A stretch of DNA of 64,000 bases from Rhizobium anhuiense (GCF_003985145.1 NZ_ML133526.1:257131-321130), one strand, 5' to 3'; positions 9,043 through 18,385 are shown, numbered from the stretch's first letter. The notes: a model not told the origin generated them from the sequence alone. Program-made: numbers and translations.

Positions 9043-10026
9043 ATGACGCTTCCCCATGGACTTCAAGTCGGCGTCGGCGTTGATGTCGCCGCATACCCGC
9101 TCGACAGCCACACCTCCCAGCGCGACCTTTGGCGGACCCTGGTTTCTCGTCTCGACGAGGTGGTCGAATTCATCACTTTGGAGGACGGTTTCGCCGCGGC
9201 CGGCGGTGACGGACTGGATGCCATTCTGCTTGCCAACTGGCTGGCGCCGCACAGCCGCAAGATCGGCATCCTCGCCGGCGCCCCGATCAATTTTCTCGAG
9301 CCTTTCCACGTTTCGACCGCAGTGGCGACCCTCGACTATGTCAGCGAAGGCCGGGCCGGGCTTTTCGCCCAGCAGCTGCGCGGCGATCGTGTTCTGCAGG
9401 CAAAGCAGGCGATCGGCACACTCGGTGGTTTTCCAGTGACAGATGGGCCGGCGATAGACGGGCCGGCCCTGGAACAGGATGCAACGGACGCGGTCGAGGT
9501 CATCCGTCGCCTGTGGGACAGCTGGGAAGAAGACGCTATCATCCGCGACCGGGAAAGCTTTCGCTTTTTGGACGGCGCCAAGCTTCACTACATCAATTTC
9601 GAGAGCGCAGGGTTTAAAGTCCTCGGACCGTCCATCACACCACGTCCGCCGCAGGGCCAGCCGGTCGTGGCCGCCGTCCGGACCGAGGCTGGCGACGCCT
9701 CGGCCACGGCCGATATCGTCTTCATCGGTTCCGATCTGCGCGATCTTCCCGCCGGCCCGAAAGCTCAAACCTTCTTTGTCGATCTCGACATCGATCCTGC
9801 GCCGTCTTCCGTCGCCGAATTAATCGCTGCAGTCGGCCGGATCGCAACATCCGGCGCCAATGGCATCCGCCTGATCGTGCGCGATCCCAGGCAACTCGAT
9901 CACCTCGTCGATACGCTCCTTCCGGCGCTCGGCGAGGCATCGCTCTTGCGAAAGCCGGGAAGCGGGACGCTTCGAGAACGCCTCGGCCTGCCCGCCGCCA
10001 TCAATCGCTACACCTCTGCTGCATGA
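9043..10026 (+). CDS. Luciferase-like flavin monooxygenase, second LLM enzyme
   Basis: This 327-residue protein of the LLM superfamily lacks the AEHHN motif of the neighbouring enzymes but keeps the barrel layout: FITLEDGF after the first helices, KIGILAGAPINFLEPFHVS, and YVSEGRAGLFAQQL in place of the usual GRxGWNxVT loop. The C-terminal third is divergent. It lies 45 bp after the acetyltransferase and 16 bp before the larger monooxygenase, so the three are probably cotranscribed. It could be an accessory oxygenase or could have lost flavin chemistry. I cannot assign a substrate. Confidence 0.82.
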   Translation: MTLPHGLQVGVGVDVAAYPLDSHTSQRDLWRTLVSRLDEVVEFITLEDGFAAAGGDGLDAILLANWLAPHSRKIGILAGAPINFLEPFHVSTAVATLDYVSEGRAGLFAQQLRGDRVLQAKQAIGTLGGFPVTDGPAIDGPALEQDATDAVEVIRRLWDSWEEDAIIRDRESFRFLDGAKLHYINFESAGFKVLGPSITPRPPQGQPVVAAVRTEAGDASATADIVFIGSDLRDLPAGPKAQTFFVDLDIDPAPSSVAELIAAVGRIATSGANGIRLIVRDPRQLDHLVDTLLPALGEASLLRKPGSGTLRERLGLPAAINRYTSAA

Positions 10027-10042
10027 GCGGAAAGGACCGTCC

Positions 10043-11356
10043 ATGACCAAGAAACAGGTTATCCTGGGAGCCCAGTTTCCCGGCGTCAACAACTTCACAG
10101 TCTGGAGCGATCCGGCGGCAGGAAGCCAGATCGAGTTTTCGTCGTTCAGGCATTTTGCCGAAACCGTGGAGCGCGGAAAATTCGACTTCATCTTTCTGGC
10201 GGAAGGCCTGCGGGTCCGCGAGCAGGATGGCCGCTTCCATGAGCTCGATGTCGCCGGTCGCCCGAATACGCTGGCGATTCTGACGGCGCTTGCATCGATC
10301 ACAGATCATGTCGGCCTGATCGGCACCCTGACCACGACCTTCAACGAACCCTATCCACTCGCGCGGCAACTGGCGACGCTCGATATTCTCTCCGGCGGAC
10401 GCGCCGGCTGGAATGTCGTCACTTCGCCGGGCGCATTTACCGGCGCGAATTTCCGCCGCGGCGATCACCTGCCGCACCGCGAGCGCTACGAGCGCGCCCG
10501 GGAATTCATCGAAGCCGCGCGCAAGCTGTGGACCGGCGGTGATCTGGCCGCCAATTCCAGGCATTTCGACATCGCTGCCCGATCGGCATTGGCGCCGCTT
10601 CCACAAGGCGCCCCGGTGATCGCGCAGGCGGGAGATTCCGACGAGGGGCGCGAGCTTGCCGCCAGCCATGCCGACCTGATCTATTCCCGCCACGGCTCGC
10701 TCGAAGCCGGTCAGGTCTTCTATGCCGATGTGAAGCGGCGTCTGACGAAATACGGTCGAAACCCGAACGCGCTGAAGATCCTGCCCGGCGCCAATTTCGT
10801 GATCGGCGACACCCAGGCGGATGCGCAGGAGAAGCTGAGAGCAATTCGTCTTCAGCAGGTCAGCCCCAGGAATGCGATCGTCTTTCTGGAGCAGGTCTGG
10901 AACAGGGACCTGTCGAATTATGATCCGGAGGGACCTTTGCCGGATATCGAGCCGGATATTTCCGAGGAGCGACTGGCACAGGGACGCGCCAACAATCAGG
11001 ACGTCGCCGGCAGGCTGGAAACGGCGCGTGTGTGGCGTGAACTGGCCGAGCGCGACAAGCTCAGCATTCGCCAGTTGATCATTCACGTCACCGGCCGGCA
11101 GCATTTCGTCGGTACGCCTGATGAAATCGCCACCGAGATCAACCGCTATGTGCAGGCGGACGCGGCCGACGGATTTGTCTTCGCACCGCATCTGACGCCC
11201 GGCGGCTTCGACGAATTTGTCGAACGGGTCGTACCGATCCTCCAGGAAAGAGGCGTCTACCGGACCGACTACGGCGAGAGCACATTGCGGTCCAACCTCG
11301 GACTGCCGGATCCGGCCGCGCAATATTCGACACCGCATCTTGCCGCCGCCGTTTAG
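10043..11356 (+). CDS. NtaA/SnaA/DszA-family flavin monooxygenase, CmoJ/YtnJ-like
   Basis: This 437-residue enzyme matches the larger two-component FMN monooxygenase family (NtaA, DszA, SoxA, YtnJ/CmoJ). Recognisable blocks are GKFDFIFLAEG (46-56), the TFNEPYPLARQLATLD segment (99-114), SGGRAGWNVVTS (117-128) and PHRERYERAREF. Family members oxidise carbon next to N or S using FMNH2 from a separate reductase. The length is right for the family. It ends a plus-strand set with a GNAT enzyme and a second LLM protein. That pairing is the layout of S-alkylcysteine or related organosulfur breakdown in Bacillus; in this organism the assignment is inference. Confidence 0.9.
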   Translation: MTKKQVILGAQFPGVNNFTVWSDPAAGSQIEFSSFRHFAETVERGKFDFIFLAEGLRVREQDGRFHELDVAGRPNTLAILTALASITDHVGLIGTLTTTFNEPYPLARQLATLDILSGGRAGWNVVTSPGAFTGANFRRGDHLPHRERYERAREFIEAARKLWTGGDLAANSRHFDIAARSALAPLPQGAPVIAQAGDSDEGRELAASHADLIYSRHGSLEAGQVFYADVKRRLTKYGRNPNALKILPGANFVIGDTQADAQEKLRAIRLQQVSPRNAIVFLEQVWNRDLSNYDPEGPLPDIEPDISEERLAQGRANNQDVAGRLETARVWRELAERDKLSIRQLIIHVTGRQHFVGTPDEIATEINRYVQADAADGFVFAPHLTPGGFDEFVERVVPILQERGVYRTDYGESTLRSNLGLPDPAAQYSTPHLAAAV

Positions 11357-11686
11357 CGCCTACGCGCTTGTCTCACGTCCAGCGAGCACCGATGGGCGCG
11401 CAAAGAGCCGATCGCCAGGGACTGTGGCGATTTCGATCACCTCGTAGATCTCTAAGCTGACGACGGCGAAGGTCGGAACCCGCCATGCCGCATCAAGAAG
11501 CCGTTTTTTCCCGAGCTCGCCGAGAAGATTTTTGCGGAACGGATTTTTTCATCCGCGGGCGCAAATGAACCAGAATGCCTTTAGTCCATAAATTTAATAG
11601 ACAATATATGCTAACGCCTGATTGTTCATCGACACTTGAACAGCCGCCGGGCCAGACCTGAAGCATCACCAACTCCGGGACCAGAT
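11357..11686 (+). other. Intergenic leader of the second peptide-type importer
   Basis: I see no gene in these 330 bp. The right half is AT-rich and carries motif site B (11586-11605), about 80 bp before the binding-protein start. The left half is an uninterpreted GC-rich tail behind the monooxygenase gene without a clear terminator hairpin. Confidence 0.6.
11586..11605 (+). promoter_or_regulatory. Shared TAGA-core promoter motif, site B
   Basis: The sequence is CCATAAATTTAATAGACAAT. It matches site D (18386-18405) at 16 of 20 positions although the two sites lie nearly 7 kb apart and the surrounding DNA differs. It stands upstream of the binding-protein gene at 11687. It could be an operator or activator site for a regulator of this region; no regulator gene is visible nearby. 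Confidence 0.45.
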
Positions 11687-13327
11687 ATGACCGTAAAGAC
11701 TTTCAAGACATTCCCTAGACGAAATCGCATTGCTTTTGCCCTGACATTTCCCCTTCTGACATTTTCCCTTCTGGCATCTGCAGGCCCGCAAGCGCATGCG
11801 GCCGAGAGCGCAAAGCCGGTGGAGGGCGGCACGCTGACCGTTGGGCTGGCCACGGACACGGCGATCATAGATCCGTCGATTACCGGCAGCTCGATTACCG
11901 CCGTCATCAGCCGAAACCTCGTCGATTCCCTCGTCGGGCAAGCCGAGGACAATAGTTTCGCGCCGTGGCTGGCCGAACGCTGGGAGATCAACGGCGACAA
12001 CACCTTCTATACGTTTCATCTCAGGCAGGGCGTGACCTTCAGCGACGGCACGCCGCTCGATGCCGCGGCGGTCAAGTACAATTTCGACCGGATCCTCGAT
12101 CCGAAGACGACGTCGAGCTACGCAAAATCGCTGCTCGGCCCGATCGACAAGATCGAGGCGGTCGATGCCGGCACACTCGTCATCCACTATAGCAAGCCTT
12201 TCGCGCCGCTGCTTCAGGGGTTGAGCCTGCCCTATCTCGGAATCCAGTCGCCGACCTATCTGCAGAAGGCGACGAGCACGACCAATACGGTTGTCGGCTC
12301 CGGTCCCTATATTCTCGAAAGCTTCGTCAAGGGCAGTGGCAGCAAGCTCACGCGCCGCGCCGACTACAATTGGGGGCCGGGTTATGCCAAGCATACCGGC
12401 CCGGCCCATTTCAACGGCATCGACTTCAAATATCTGCCGGAATCATCGGTTCGCCTCGGCGCCCTGGCAAGCGGCCAGGTTCAGGCGATCGACGAAGTTC
12501 CGCCCGCCAATTACCGCTCCGTGCGGGGCGATGACAAGCTTCAGGTCGTGACCAGGGAGAATCCCGGCGTCAACAGTTCCTATTTCCTCAACACCTCCAA
12601 GGAGCCTTTCCAGGACGTCAAGGTCCGTCAGGCCTTCCAGAGCGCCGTGAATGGGGCGGCGGCGGTAAAGGCCGCCTATCTCGGCACGCTCAAGCCGGCC
12701 GACAACATCCTCGGGCCGTCGACGCTCTATTACGATGGCGGCGTCGCCGGCACCTGGGGCTTCGATCTCGCCAAGGCGAACAAGCTGCTCGACGAGGCCG
12801 GTTGGACGAAAAAAGATGCCGAGGGATTTCGCACGAAGGACGGCCGGCGCCTTACCGTGCATTATGTCTATGACAGCGCGTCCGTCGGCGCATCGAATGT
12901 GACCCTTGCGCAGGCGGTGCAATATCAGGTCCGCCAGGCCGGCTTCGATTTCCAGCTCGATCCGGTCGACGCCGGCGGCTACACCGCCCGGGCCAACAGC
13001 AATGATTACGATCTGGTCTCCTTCTACTTTGTCCGAGCGGAACCGGACATATTGCGCACGGTGTTCCATTCGGCCTATGCGCCGCCGAACGGATCCGATT
13101 ACGTGCGCGTCAACAGCCTCGATGAGAAGCTGAGCAAGGCCATCGGTGCGAGCGATGCGGAACGGAAGCAACTCTATGGCGAGATCCAGTCGGAAATCGT
13201 CGGACAGGCCTATGCGGTCCCGCTCTTTGTCGCCGCCTACCAGCTCGGGGCGTCGAAGAAGCTTCACGGCATCAGCTGGGCAACAAACGCAAAGCCGCTG
13301 TTCTATGATGCCTGGCTCGAGCCGTAA
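11687..13327 (+). CDS. Family 5 extracellular solute-binding protein, second importer
   Basis: This 546-residue periplasmic binding protein has a long signal peptide (basic MTVKTFKTFPRRNR, then a hydrophobic stretch, cleavage near AHAAES). SBP_bac_5 landmarks follow: GGTLTVGLATDTAIIDP, WEINGDNTFYTFHLRQGVTF and KANKLLDEAGWTKKDAEGF. The ATG at 11687 gives a normal signal peptide; an in-frame TTG at 11636 is less likely. It begins an operon with two permeases and a dual ATPase, the same architecture as the minus-strand system at 198-7108 but clearly diverged. Substrate is unknown; the shared promoter motif suggests it is induced together with the monooxygenases. Confidence 0.92.
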   Translation: MTVKTFKTFPRRNRIAFALTFPLLTFSLLASAGPQAHAAESAKPVEGGTLTVGLATDTAIIDPSITGSSITAVISRNLVDSLVGQAEDNSFAPWLAERWEINGDNTFYTFHLRQGVTFSDGTPLDAAAVKYNFDRILDPKTTSSYAKSLLGPIDKIEAVDAGTLVIHYSKPFAPLLQGLSLPYLGIQSPTYLQKATSTTNTVVGSGPYILESFVKGSGSKLTRRADYNWGPGYAKHTGPAHFNGIDFKYLPESSVRLGALASGQVQAIDEVPPANYRSVRGDDKLQVVTRENPGVNSSYFLNTSKEPFQDVKVRQAFQSAVNGAAAVKAAYLGTLKPADNILGPSTLYYDGGVAGTWGFDLAKANKLLDEAGWTKKDAEGFRTKDGRRLTVHYVYDSASVGASNVTLAQAVQYQVRQAGFDFQLDPVDAGGYTARANSNDYDLVSFYFVRAEPDILRTVFHSAYAPPNGSDYVRVNSLDEKLSKAIGASDAERKQLYGEIQSEIVGQAYAVPLFVAAYQLGASKKLHGISWATNAKPLFYDAWLEP

Positions 13328-14258
13328 TTTGATCCGCGCCGGGTTGAAGCGGCTCGGTGTCGTCGTTGCGGTGCTCTGGGGCGCCGCAACGATCGCCTTT
13401 GTCGCCGTAAAACTTATTCCCGGCGATCCCGTCTCGGTGCTGTCGGGCGGCGAGAACGTGGTCGACGCGGCTGAACGCGCCGTGCTGACGCAGCAATACG
13501 GTTTGGATCAGCCGCTCTACGTTCAATATGCGCGCTACGTGCTCAATGCCCTGACCGGCGATTTCGGTGAAAGCTATCAATATCGCCAGCCGGTTACAGA
13601 GCTCATCTACGAGGCGGCCGGGCCGACATTGCAGCTCGCCGGCAGTGCGATTTTCATCGCCTTGATCCTGTCCTTGAGCATTGCGCTGGCTACCGCCGGC
13701 CGGCGCAAGGGGATCGCTATTGCCATCTCCGGCATCGAACTGGTCCTGCTCAGCACGCCCGTCTACTGGATCGGCATCGTGCTGCTGTCGGTCTTCAGTT
13801 TCCGACTGCAATGGTTTCCGGTGACGGGCAATGCCGGCTTTTCCGCGCTGGTCCTGCCGGCCATTGCGCTCAGCCTGCCGCTGGCGGCACTGCTGACCCA
13901 GGTGCTGCGGGATGGCCTGGAGGAGGCGCTGCTTCAGCCCTTTTCGCTGACGGTTCGCACGCGTGGCGTCGGCGAGACGGCTCTCCGGCTGCGGCACGGC
14001 CTGCGCCATGCGGCACTTGCTGCTTCTACTTTGACGGGAACGCTGTTTGCAAGCACGCTTGGCGGCTCGATCCTCACCGAGACCGTGTTCGGCCGTTCCG
14101 GCATCGGGCAGATCACCCTGCAGGCCATCAAGACCCGCGACATGCCGCTCGTCCTGGGGCTGGTGATGCTGTCCGCCTTCGTCTTCGTCATCATCAACCT
14201 TCTGGTCGATGCCCTCTATCTGCTGATCGATCCGCGCCTGCGAAGGAGGGCAGCATGA
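13308..14258 (+). CDS. Peptide-type ABC importer permease, DppB-like (second system)
   Basis: This permease of about 316 residues has an N-terminal helix, the LIPGDPVSVLSGG and QYGLDQPLYVQYARYVL periplasmic blocks of DppB proteins, five further helices and the terminal LLIDPRLRRR motif. The start is placed at ATG 13308, overlapping the end of the binding-protein gene by 20 bp. A TTG at 13329 just past that stop is an alternative. The next gene overlaps its stop by 4 bp. It should pair with the DppC-like subunit to form the channel. Confidence 0.9.
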   Translation: MPGSSRNLIRAGLKRLGVVVAVLWGAATIAFVAVKLIPGDPVSVLSGGENVVDAAERAVLTQQYGLDQPLYVQYARYVLNALTGDFGESYQYRQPVTELIYEAAGPTLQLAGSAIFIALILSLSIALATAGRRKGIAIAISGIELVLLSTPVYWIGIVLLSVFSFRLQWFPVTGNAGFSALVLPAIALSLPLAALLTQVLRDGLEEALLQPFSLTVRTRGVGETALRLRHGLRHAALAASTLTGTLFASTLGGSILTETVFGRSGIGQITLQAIKTRDMPLVLGLVMLSAFVFVIINLLVDALYLLIDPRLRRRAA

Positions 14259-15130
14259 GCAGTACGGAATTGTTCGATACGGTGCTGCGCGACCGCACGG
14301 CTCTCGGTTCTCGTCGCAGGCATCCCTGGCGCGCGCCGGGGCTGCTGCTGCCGCTTGCCGCGGTCGTCGTCCTCGCCTTTGCCGTCTGGGTGCCGCAATG
14401 GTTTACGGCGTTCGATCCGGACGCGATCGACACCAATGCCATCTTGGAAGCGCCAAGCGGCATTCACTGGTTTGGAACCGATGAACTGGGACGCGATCTC
14501 TTTTCCCGCATCGTCTACGGAACATCGCAGTCGCTGACGATCGGGATCGGGGCCACGGTGATCGCCTGTTTCGGCGGCGTCATTCTGGGGACGGCTGCAG
14601 CCCTGTCGCCGAAGCCGATGAGCCGGCTTCTGGTCCGGGTGATCGACATTCTCCTGGCGTTTCCGGAAATATTGCTGGCGCTGCTGGTGATCGCCGTGCT
14701 CGGGCGAGGACCGCTCAACACCCTGCTGGCCGTTGGCCTCTCCTCCATCGCCGGTTACGCCCGCCTGATCCGCTCGCAAGTCCTGCAGGTCAAGCTCTCC
14801 GGCTATGTCGAGCATGCCGTGGCGCTTGGTGAACATCCCTGGACGATCATTATCGAGCATATCGTGCCGAACGCCGTCCGGCCGCTGGTCATCCTTGCGA
14901 CGATCGGCGTCGGCGCCTCGGTACTGACCGCCTCGGCGCTGAGTTTTCTCGGCCTCGGTGTCGTGCCGCCTGCCGCCGAATGGGGAGCGCTCTTGGCGAA
15001 CGGCCGCAATTTCATCGATATCGCTCCCTGGACAAGTCTGCTGCCGGCCACCGTGGTCGCAGTCTCGGTGATTTCGATCACCCTTGTCGCCAGGCGATTG
15101 CAGACGCTTCTGGCGCGGGGTGATGCCTGA
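14255..15130 (+). CDS. Peptide-type ABC importer permease, DppC-like (second system)
   Basis: This 291-residue permease has the DppC signature HWFGTDELGRDLFSRIVYG near residues 70-87, followed by the BPD_transp_1 helices and the GYVEHAVALGEHPW EAA-type loop that contacts the ATPase. Its ATG overlaps the preceding stop (ATGA), and GAAGGAGGG lies 5-13 bp upstream, so the start is secure. Its stop shares a base with the next ATG (TGATG). The tight overlaps argue for stoichiometric coupled translation with both neighbours. Confidence 0.93.
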   Translation: MSSTELFDTVLRDRTALGSRRRHPWRAPGLLLPLAAVVVLAFAVWVPQWFTAFDPDAIDTNAILEAPSGIHWFGTDELGRDLFSRIVYGTSQSLTIGIGATVIACFGGVILGTAAALSPKPMSRLLVRVIDILLAFPEILLALLVIAVLGRGPLNTLLAVGLSSIAGYARLIRSQVLQVKLSGYVEHAVALGEHPWTIIIEHIVPNAVRPLVILATIGVGASVLTASALSFLGLGVVPPAAEWGALLANGRNFIDIAPWTSLLPATVVAVSVISITLVARRLQTLLARGDA

Positions 15131-16848
15131 TGAACATACGACCCGGTCCGCGCCCGCCCATCTTTGCCTCGCCCAGCCCACCGCTCCTCGAGATCGATGG
15201 GTTGCATGTCGCCTTCGACACGCCACAGGGCGTCGTCGAGGCCGTTTCGGATCTTTCCCTGCGGATCGCGCCGGGCGAGATCCTCGCGCTGGTCGGCGAG
15301 TCCGGATCGGGGAAATCGGTGACGGCGCGCACGCTGGTCGGTCTTGCCGGCCCGTATGCGCATGTCCAGGCCCGCAGGATGGTGCTGGCGGGACATGACG
15401 GCCGGCCGCTCGATCTGCTGCGGCAGTCGCAGAAGGCCTGGCAAAGTATCCGCGGCCGCGAGATCGGCTTCGTGCTGCAGGACGCCTTGGTTTCCCTCAA
15501 CCCGCTGCGCATGGTCGGGCGCGAGATCGCCGAGCCGTTGCTTGCGCATCGGCTCGTGGCGCGATCGCAGGTGGCCGCGCGCGTCGGCGAACTTCTGACG
15601 CGCGTCGGCATTGCCGAGCCGGAATTGCGCGCCGCCCAGTATCCGCATGAGCTTTCCGGCGGGCTTCGGCAGCGAGCCCTCATCGCATCGGCGCTTGCGG
15701 GCGAGCCGCGTCTGCTGATCGCCGACGAACCGACCACGGCACTCGACGCGACCGTCCAACAGCAGGTTCTATCGGTCTTCAAGGGTCTGGCGAACGCAGG
15801 CTTCGGCGTTCTTCTGATCACCCATGATCTTGCCGTTGCGGCGCAATTGGCCGATCGTGTGGCGGTCATGCAGAATGGCCGTCTCGTTGAATCAGGCCCG
15901 GCGCAAGACGTGCTCTCCGCCCCGCAGCACGCCTATACCCGCCGCCTGCTGGCTGCGGTACCCACAGGCGCCACGCGCGGCCGGCGCCTGAGTGCGCCCG
16001 ATGCCGCGCCGGTCTATAGCCGCGCGCCGGTCGATGGAGAGCCGCTGCTGCAGGTCCGCAATGTCTCCGTCAGCTTCCGGCGTCCCGACGGCAGTCTCCT
16101 GGAGGCGGTCAGGGACGTGTCGCTGCAGATCGGCCATGGAGAAACGCTGGGCATTGTCGGCGAATCCGGCTCCGGCAAGACGACACTCGGCAAGATCGCG
16201 CTCGCGCTGCGCAGCCCGAAGTGCGGCGACGTGCTCTTTGATGGGCGCCCCTGGAGTGCGCTGACCGAAGCCGCCCGCCGGCCGGCGCGAGCCGGCATCC
16301 AGACGATCAGTCAAGATCCTTTGAGTTCATTCGATCCGCGTTTCACCGTCGAGCGCATCATAGAACAGCCGCTACGGCTGCTCGGCAGGCTCGACAAGGT
16401 GGCGCGCCGGCGGAAGGTGGCGGAACTGATCGAGATGGTCGGCCTCGCGCCGGCATTGCTCGCCCGCCGCCCGACCGCGCTTTCCGGCGGGCAGCGTCAA
16501 CGCGTCTCGATTGCGCAGGCGCTCGCCGCAGAACCAAAGCTTTTGATCTGCGACGAGCCGGTTTCTGCGCTGGATGTGACGACCCAGGCGCAGGTATTGG
16601 ATCTGCTGGGCGATCTGCAGCAGCGGCTGGGGCTTTCGATGATATTCATCTCGCATGATCTGGGTGTCGTCCAGCATATGAGCCACCGGATCGCCGTCAT
16701 GAAAGATGGGGTGATCGTCGAAAGCGGATCGGTGGAGCAGGTGTTCGACCATCCGCAGCATCCCTACACGCGCTCGCTCATCGCCTCCGTCCCGAATTTG
16801 GCGGCGCATCAGGCACATTTTTGGTCGAATTCCCGGGCCGCTCCTTAG
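15130..16848 (+). CDS. Peptide-type ABC importer, fused dual ATP-binding protein (second system)
   Basis: This 572-residue protein has two ABC ATPase domains. Walker A GESGSGKS lies at about 56-63, then LSGGLRQRA and LLIADEPTTALD. The second half has GESGSGKT, LSGGQRQRV and LLICDEPVSALD, ending in an oligopeptide-type tail (DHPQHPYTRSL). It energises the permeases at 13308-15130. The overall plan matches the protein at 198-1862, so the two importers are homologous systems of independent divergence rather than a recent duplication. Confidence 0.93.
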   Translation: MNIRPGPRPPIFASPSPPLLEIDGLHVAFDTPQGVVEAVSDLSLRIAPGEILALVGESGSGKSVTARTLVGLAGPYAHVQARRMVLAGHDGRPLDLLRQSQKAWQSIRGREIGFVLQDALVSLNPLRMVGREIAEPLLAHRLVARSQVAARVGELLTRVGIAEPELRAAQYPHELSGGLRQRALIASALAGEPRLLIADEPTTALDATVQQQVLSVFKGLANAGFGVLLITHDLAVAAQLADRVAVMQNGRLVESGPAQDVLSAPQHAYTRRLLAAVPTGATRGRRLSAPDAAPVYSRAPVDGEPLLQVRNVSVSFRRPDGSLLEAVRDVSLQIGHGETLGIVGESGSGKTTLGKIALALRSPKCGDVLFDGRPWSALTEAARRPARAGIQTISQDPLSSFDPRFTVERIIEQPLRLLGRLDKVARRRKVAELIEMVGLAPALLARRPTALSGGQRQRVSIAQALAAEPKLLICDEPVSALDVTTQAQVLDLLGDLQQRLGLSMIFISHDLGVVQHMSHRIAVMKDGVIVESGSVEQVFDHPQHPYTRSLIASVPNLAAHQAHFWSNSRAAP

Positions 16849-16874
16849 AGCGAAGGCAGGTCGGCGAAGACACT

Positions 16875-17006
16875 TCAGTGCGCCGATGGTGCCGGCCCGC
16901 CATCCTGGTGGACGATGATATTCCTGCCGAAGGGATTGAGCGCGACGAGGCCGAACATGGCCGCAAGCAGGATCACGGTTATGATCGAAGACGTATTCAG
17001 CTTCAT
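16875..17006 (-). CDS. Small predicted single-helix membrane protein, 43 residues
   Basis: The frame reads MKLNTSSIITVILLAAMFGL followed by VALNPFG and a polar tail ending in QDGGPAPSAH. Residues 8-23 form one strongly hydrophobic segment preceded by a short N-terminus, the layout of a small single-pass membrane protein or uncleaved signal anchor. It fills part of the gap between the second importer and the 2-oxoglutarate oxygenase, on the strand of the latter and downstream of it. The ribosome binding site is weak (G-rich only). I do not recognise a family; coding status rests on composition and position. Confidence 0.45.
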   Translation of the reverse strand: MKLNTSSIITVILLAAMFGLVALNPFGRNIIVHQDGGPAPSAH

Positions 17007-17075
17007 GGGCGGCCCCCGCGCCGGATGTGTCGATTCCAGCGTGCTTCGGTGAACGCCGGATGGTCAAGGTCTATG

Positions 17076-18122
17076 TTACCGCCCGTCCAAAAGGTCCGCA
17101 TGATGCTCGCGCGCCACGTCGGGATGCGAGCGCAGCCGCGATTTCAGCACGTTGCGGCCCACCTCGCGGAACAAAGGATTGAGAGGATCCTGCGTCACGC
17201 CCCGCACCTCTGCAAGAAGCGCTGGCGGCAAGTCGAGAACAGGGATGGTCGCAGCCAGATTCGCGCCGAGGAAAAACGGAATGGATAGCCTGTCGCCGCC
17301 GGCCGGCGGGGTGACGACGCGATGGATATTGGCCTTGAGGTAACCGTTGGAGGCGAGTTCCAAGAGCTCTCCGACATTGACGACAAAGGTGCCGCGGATC
17401 GGCGGCGCGTCGATCCAGCCGCCTTCGCCGTCGTCCACCTGCAGGCCGCCAATGACGTCCTGCAGCAAGATGGTGACGAAGCCGCCATCCTTGTGGGCGC
17501 CGACGCCCTGGTCGCTCTCAGTCTGATCGCGACCGGGGTACCGCACGATCTTCAGAAGCTGGTTCGGACCATTGGCGTAGATCGGTGCGAAGACATCAGG
17601 GCTCTGGCCGAGCGCCTCGGAAAATGCCTGGAGCACCTTCAGGCCGACGGCGGTCACCTCTTCGATCCATTCGAGCACGGCCGCACGCATGTGCGGAAGC
17701 GCCGAGGGGAATTGGTTCGGGCCGAACAGCCGCTTCCATGGAGGATCGCCCGGGCCGATCTCCAGCCTCCGACGTTCAGGACCGAAATCGACCTGTTCCC
17801 GCCAATCCTGCTTGCCGCGCGTATATTCGAAACCGGCTCTGTTATAGCCGCGGAAGTGCGGCGACTTGCGCATCTCGATTTCCAGCTTCTGCTCTTCCGG
17901 CAGCGAGAAGAAACGGCGTGCGAGTTCGCTCAGATCGTCGATCCGCCGCTGCGGAATGCCGTGTCCGGTGAGATAGAAGAATCCGAGTGTCCGGCTGACG
18001 TCACGAAGCTCGGCCAGCGCTTGTTCCCGTTCCGGGTGATCGGATGCAAAACGCCCGAGGTCGAGTATCGGAAGCGTTCTTGCTGCAGCGGTCACGGCAT
18101 TATCCTTCTTGCTGAAACTCAT
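17076..18122 (-). CDS. 2-oxoglutarate/Fe(II)-dependent oxygenase, isopenicillin N synthase-like
   Basis: This 348-residue enzyme has the DIOX_N region (ILDLGRF, GFFYLTGHGI at 48-57) and a 2OG-FeII_Oxy jelly roll. The iron ligands are visible as H210 and D212 in AHKDGG and H267 in ANIHRV. The co-substrate-binding RLS motif is at 278-280. Such enzymes hydroxylate, desaturate or cleave small molecules; several act on amino acids, peptides or sulfonates. The start at 18122 avoids an arginine-rich extension to 18173, though no good Shine-Dalgarno is seen for either. It is divergent from the ChaC-containing unit and shares its regulatory region. Substrate is unknown. Confidence 0.88.
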   Translation of the reverse strand: MSFSKKDNAVTAAARTLPILDLGRFASDHPEREQALAELRDVSRTLGFFYLTGHGIPQRRIDDLSELARRFFSLPEEQKLEIEMRKSPHFRGYNRAGFEYTRGKQDWREQVDFGPERRRLEIGPGDPPWKRLFGPNQFPSALPHMRAAVLEWIEEVTAVGLKVLQAFSEALGQSPDVFAPIYANGPNQLLKIVRYPGRDQTESDQGVGAHKDGGFVTILLQDVIGGLQVDDGEGGWIDAPPIRGTFVVNVGELLELASNGYLKANIHRVVTPPAGGDRLSIPFFLGANLAATIPVLDLPPALLAEVRGVTQDPLNPLFREVGRNVLKSRLRSHPDVAREHHADLLDGR

Positions 18123-18242
18123 GTCGGGGTAGGGGGACGGCACGCGTTGCCGCGACCGGCAATAATGTCTCAAGCTGCGGGACGATATTCAAAGGGGCCA
18201 GATGCAATAATTCGGCGATCGGAGAAAACGCATTTTATTTTT

Positions 18243-18262
18243 CCAGCAAATTTGTAGATTAT
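18243..18262 (+). promoter_or_regulatory. Shared TAGA-core promoter motif, site C
   Basis: The sequence is CCAGCAAATTTGTAGATTAT, in the divergent region between the oxygenase and the ChaC unit. It matches site D at 14 of 20 and site A at 13 of 20. It lies about 120 bp ahead of the oxygenase start and in the same orientation as site D, so it may serve either gene. Confidence 0.4.
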
Positions 18263-18385
18263 TCGCCTGCCACCACCGCAATTTCCGCGCGCCCAGGGAC
18301 GCCGCCCGTCGCCGGTTTCGTCACCTGCCGGGAGAAGGATAGTTTTCTGCACTACGCCTCAATCCTGAATTGCCATTTCTTTAAT

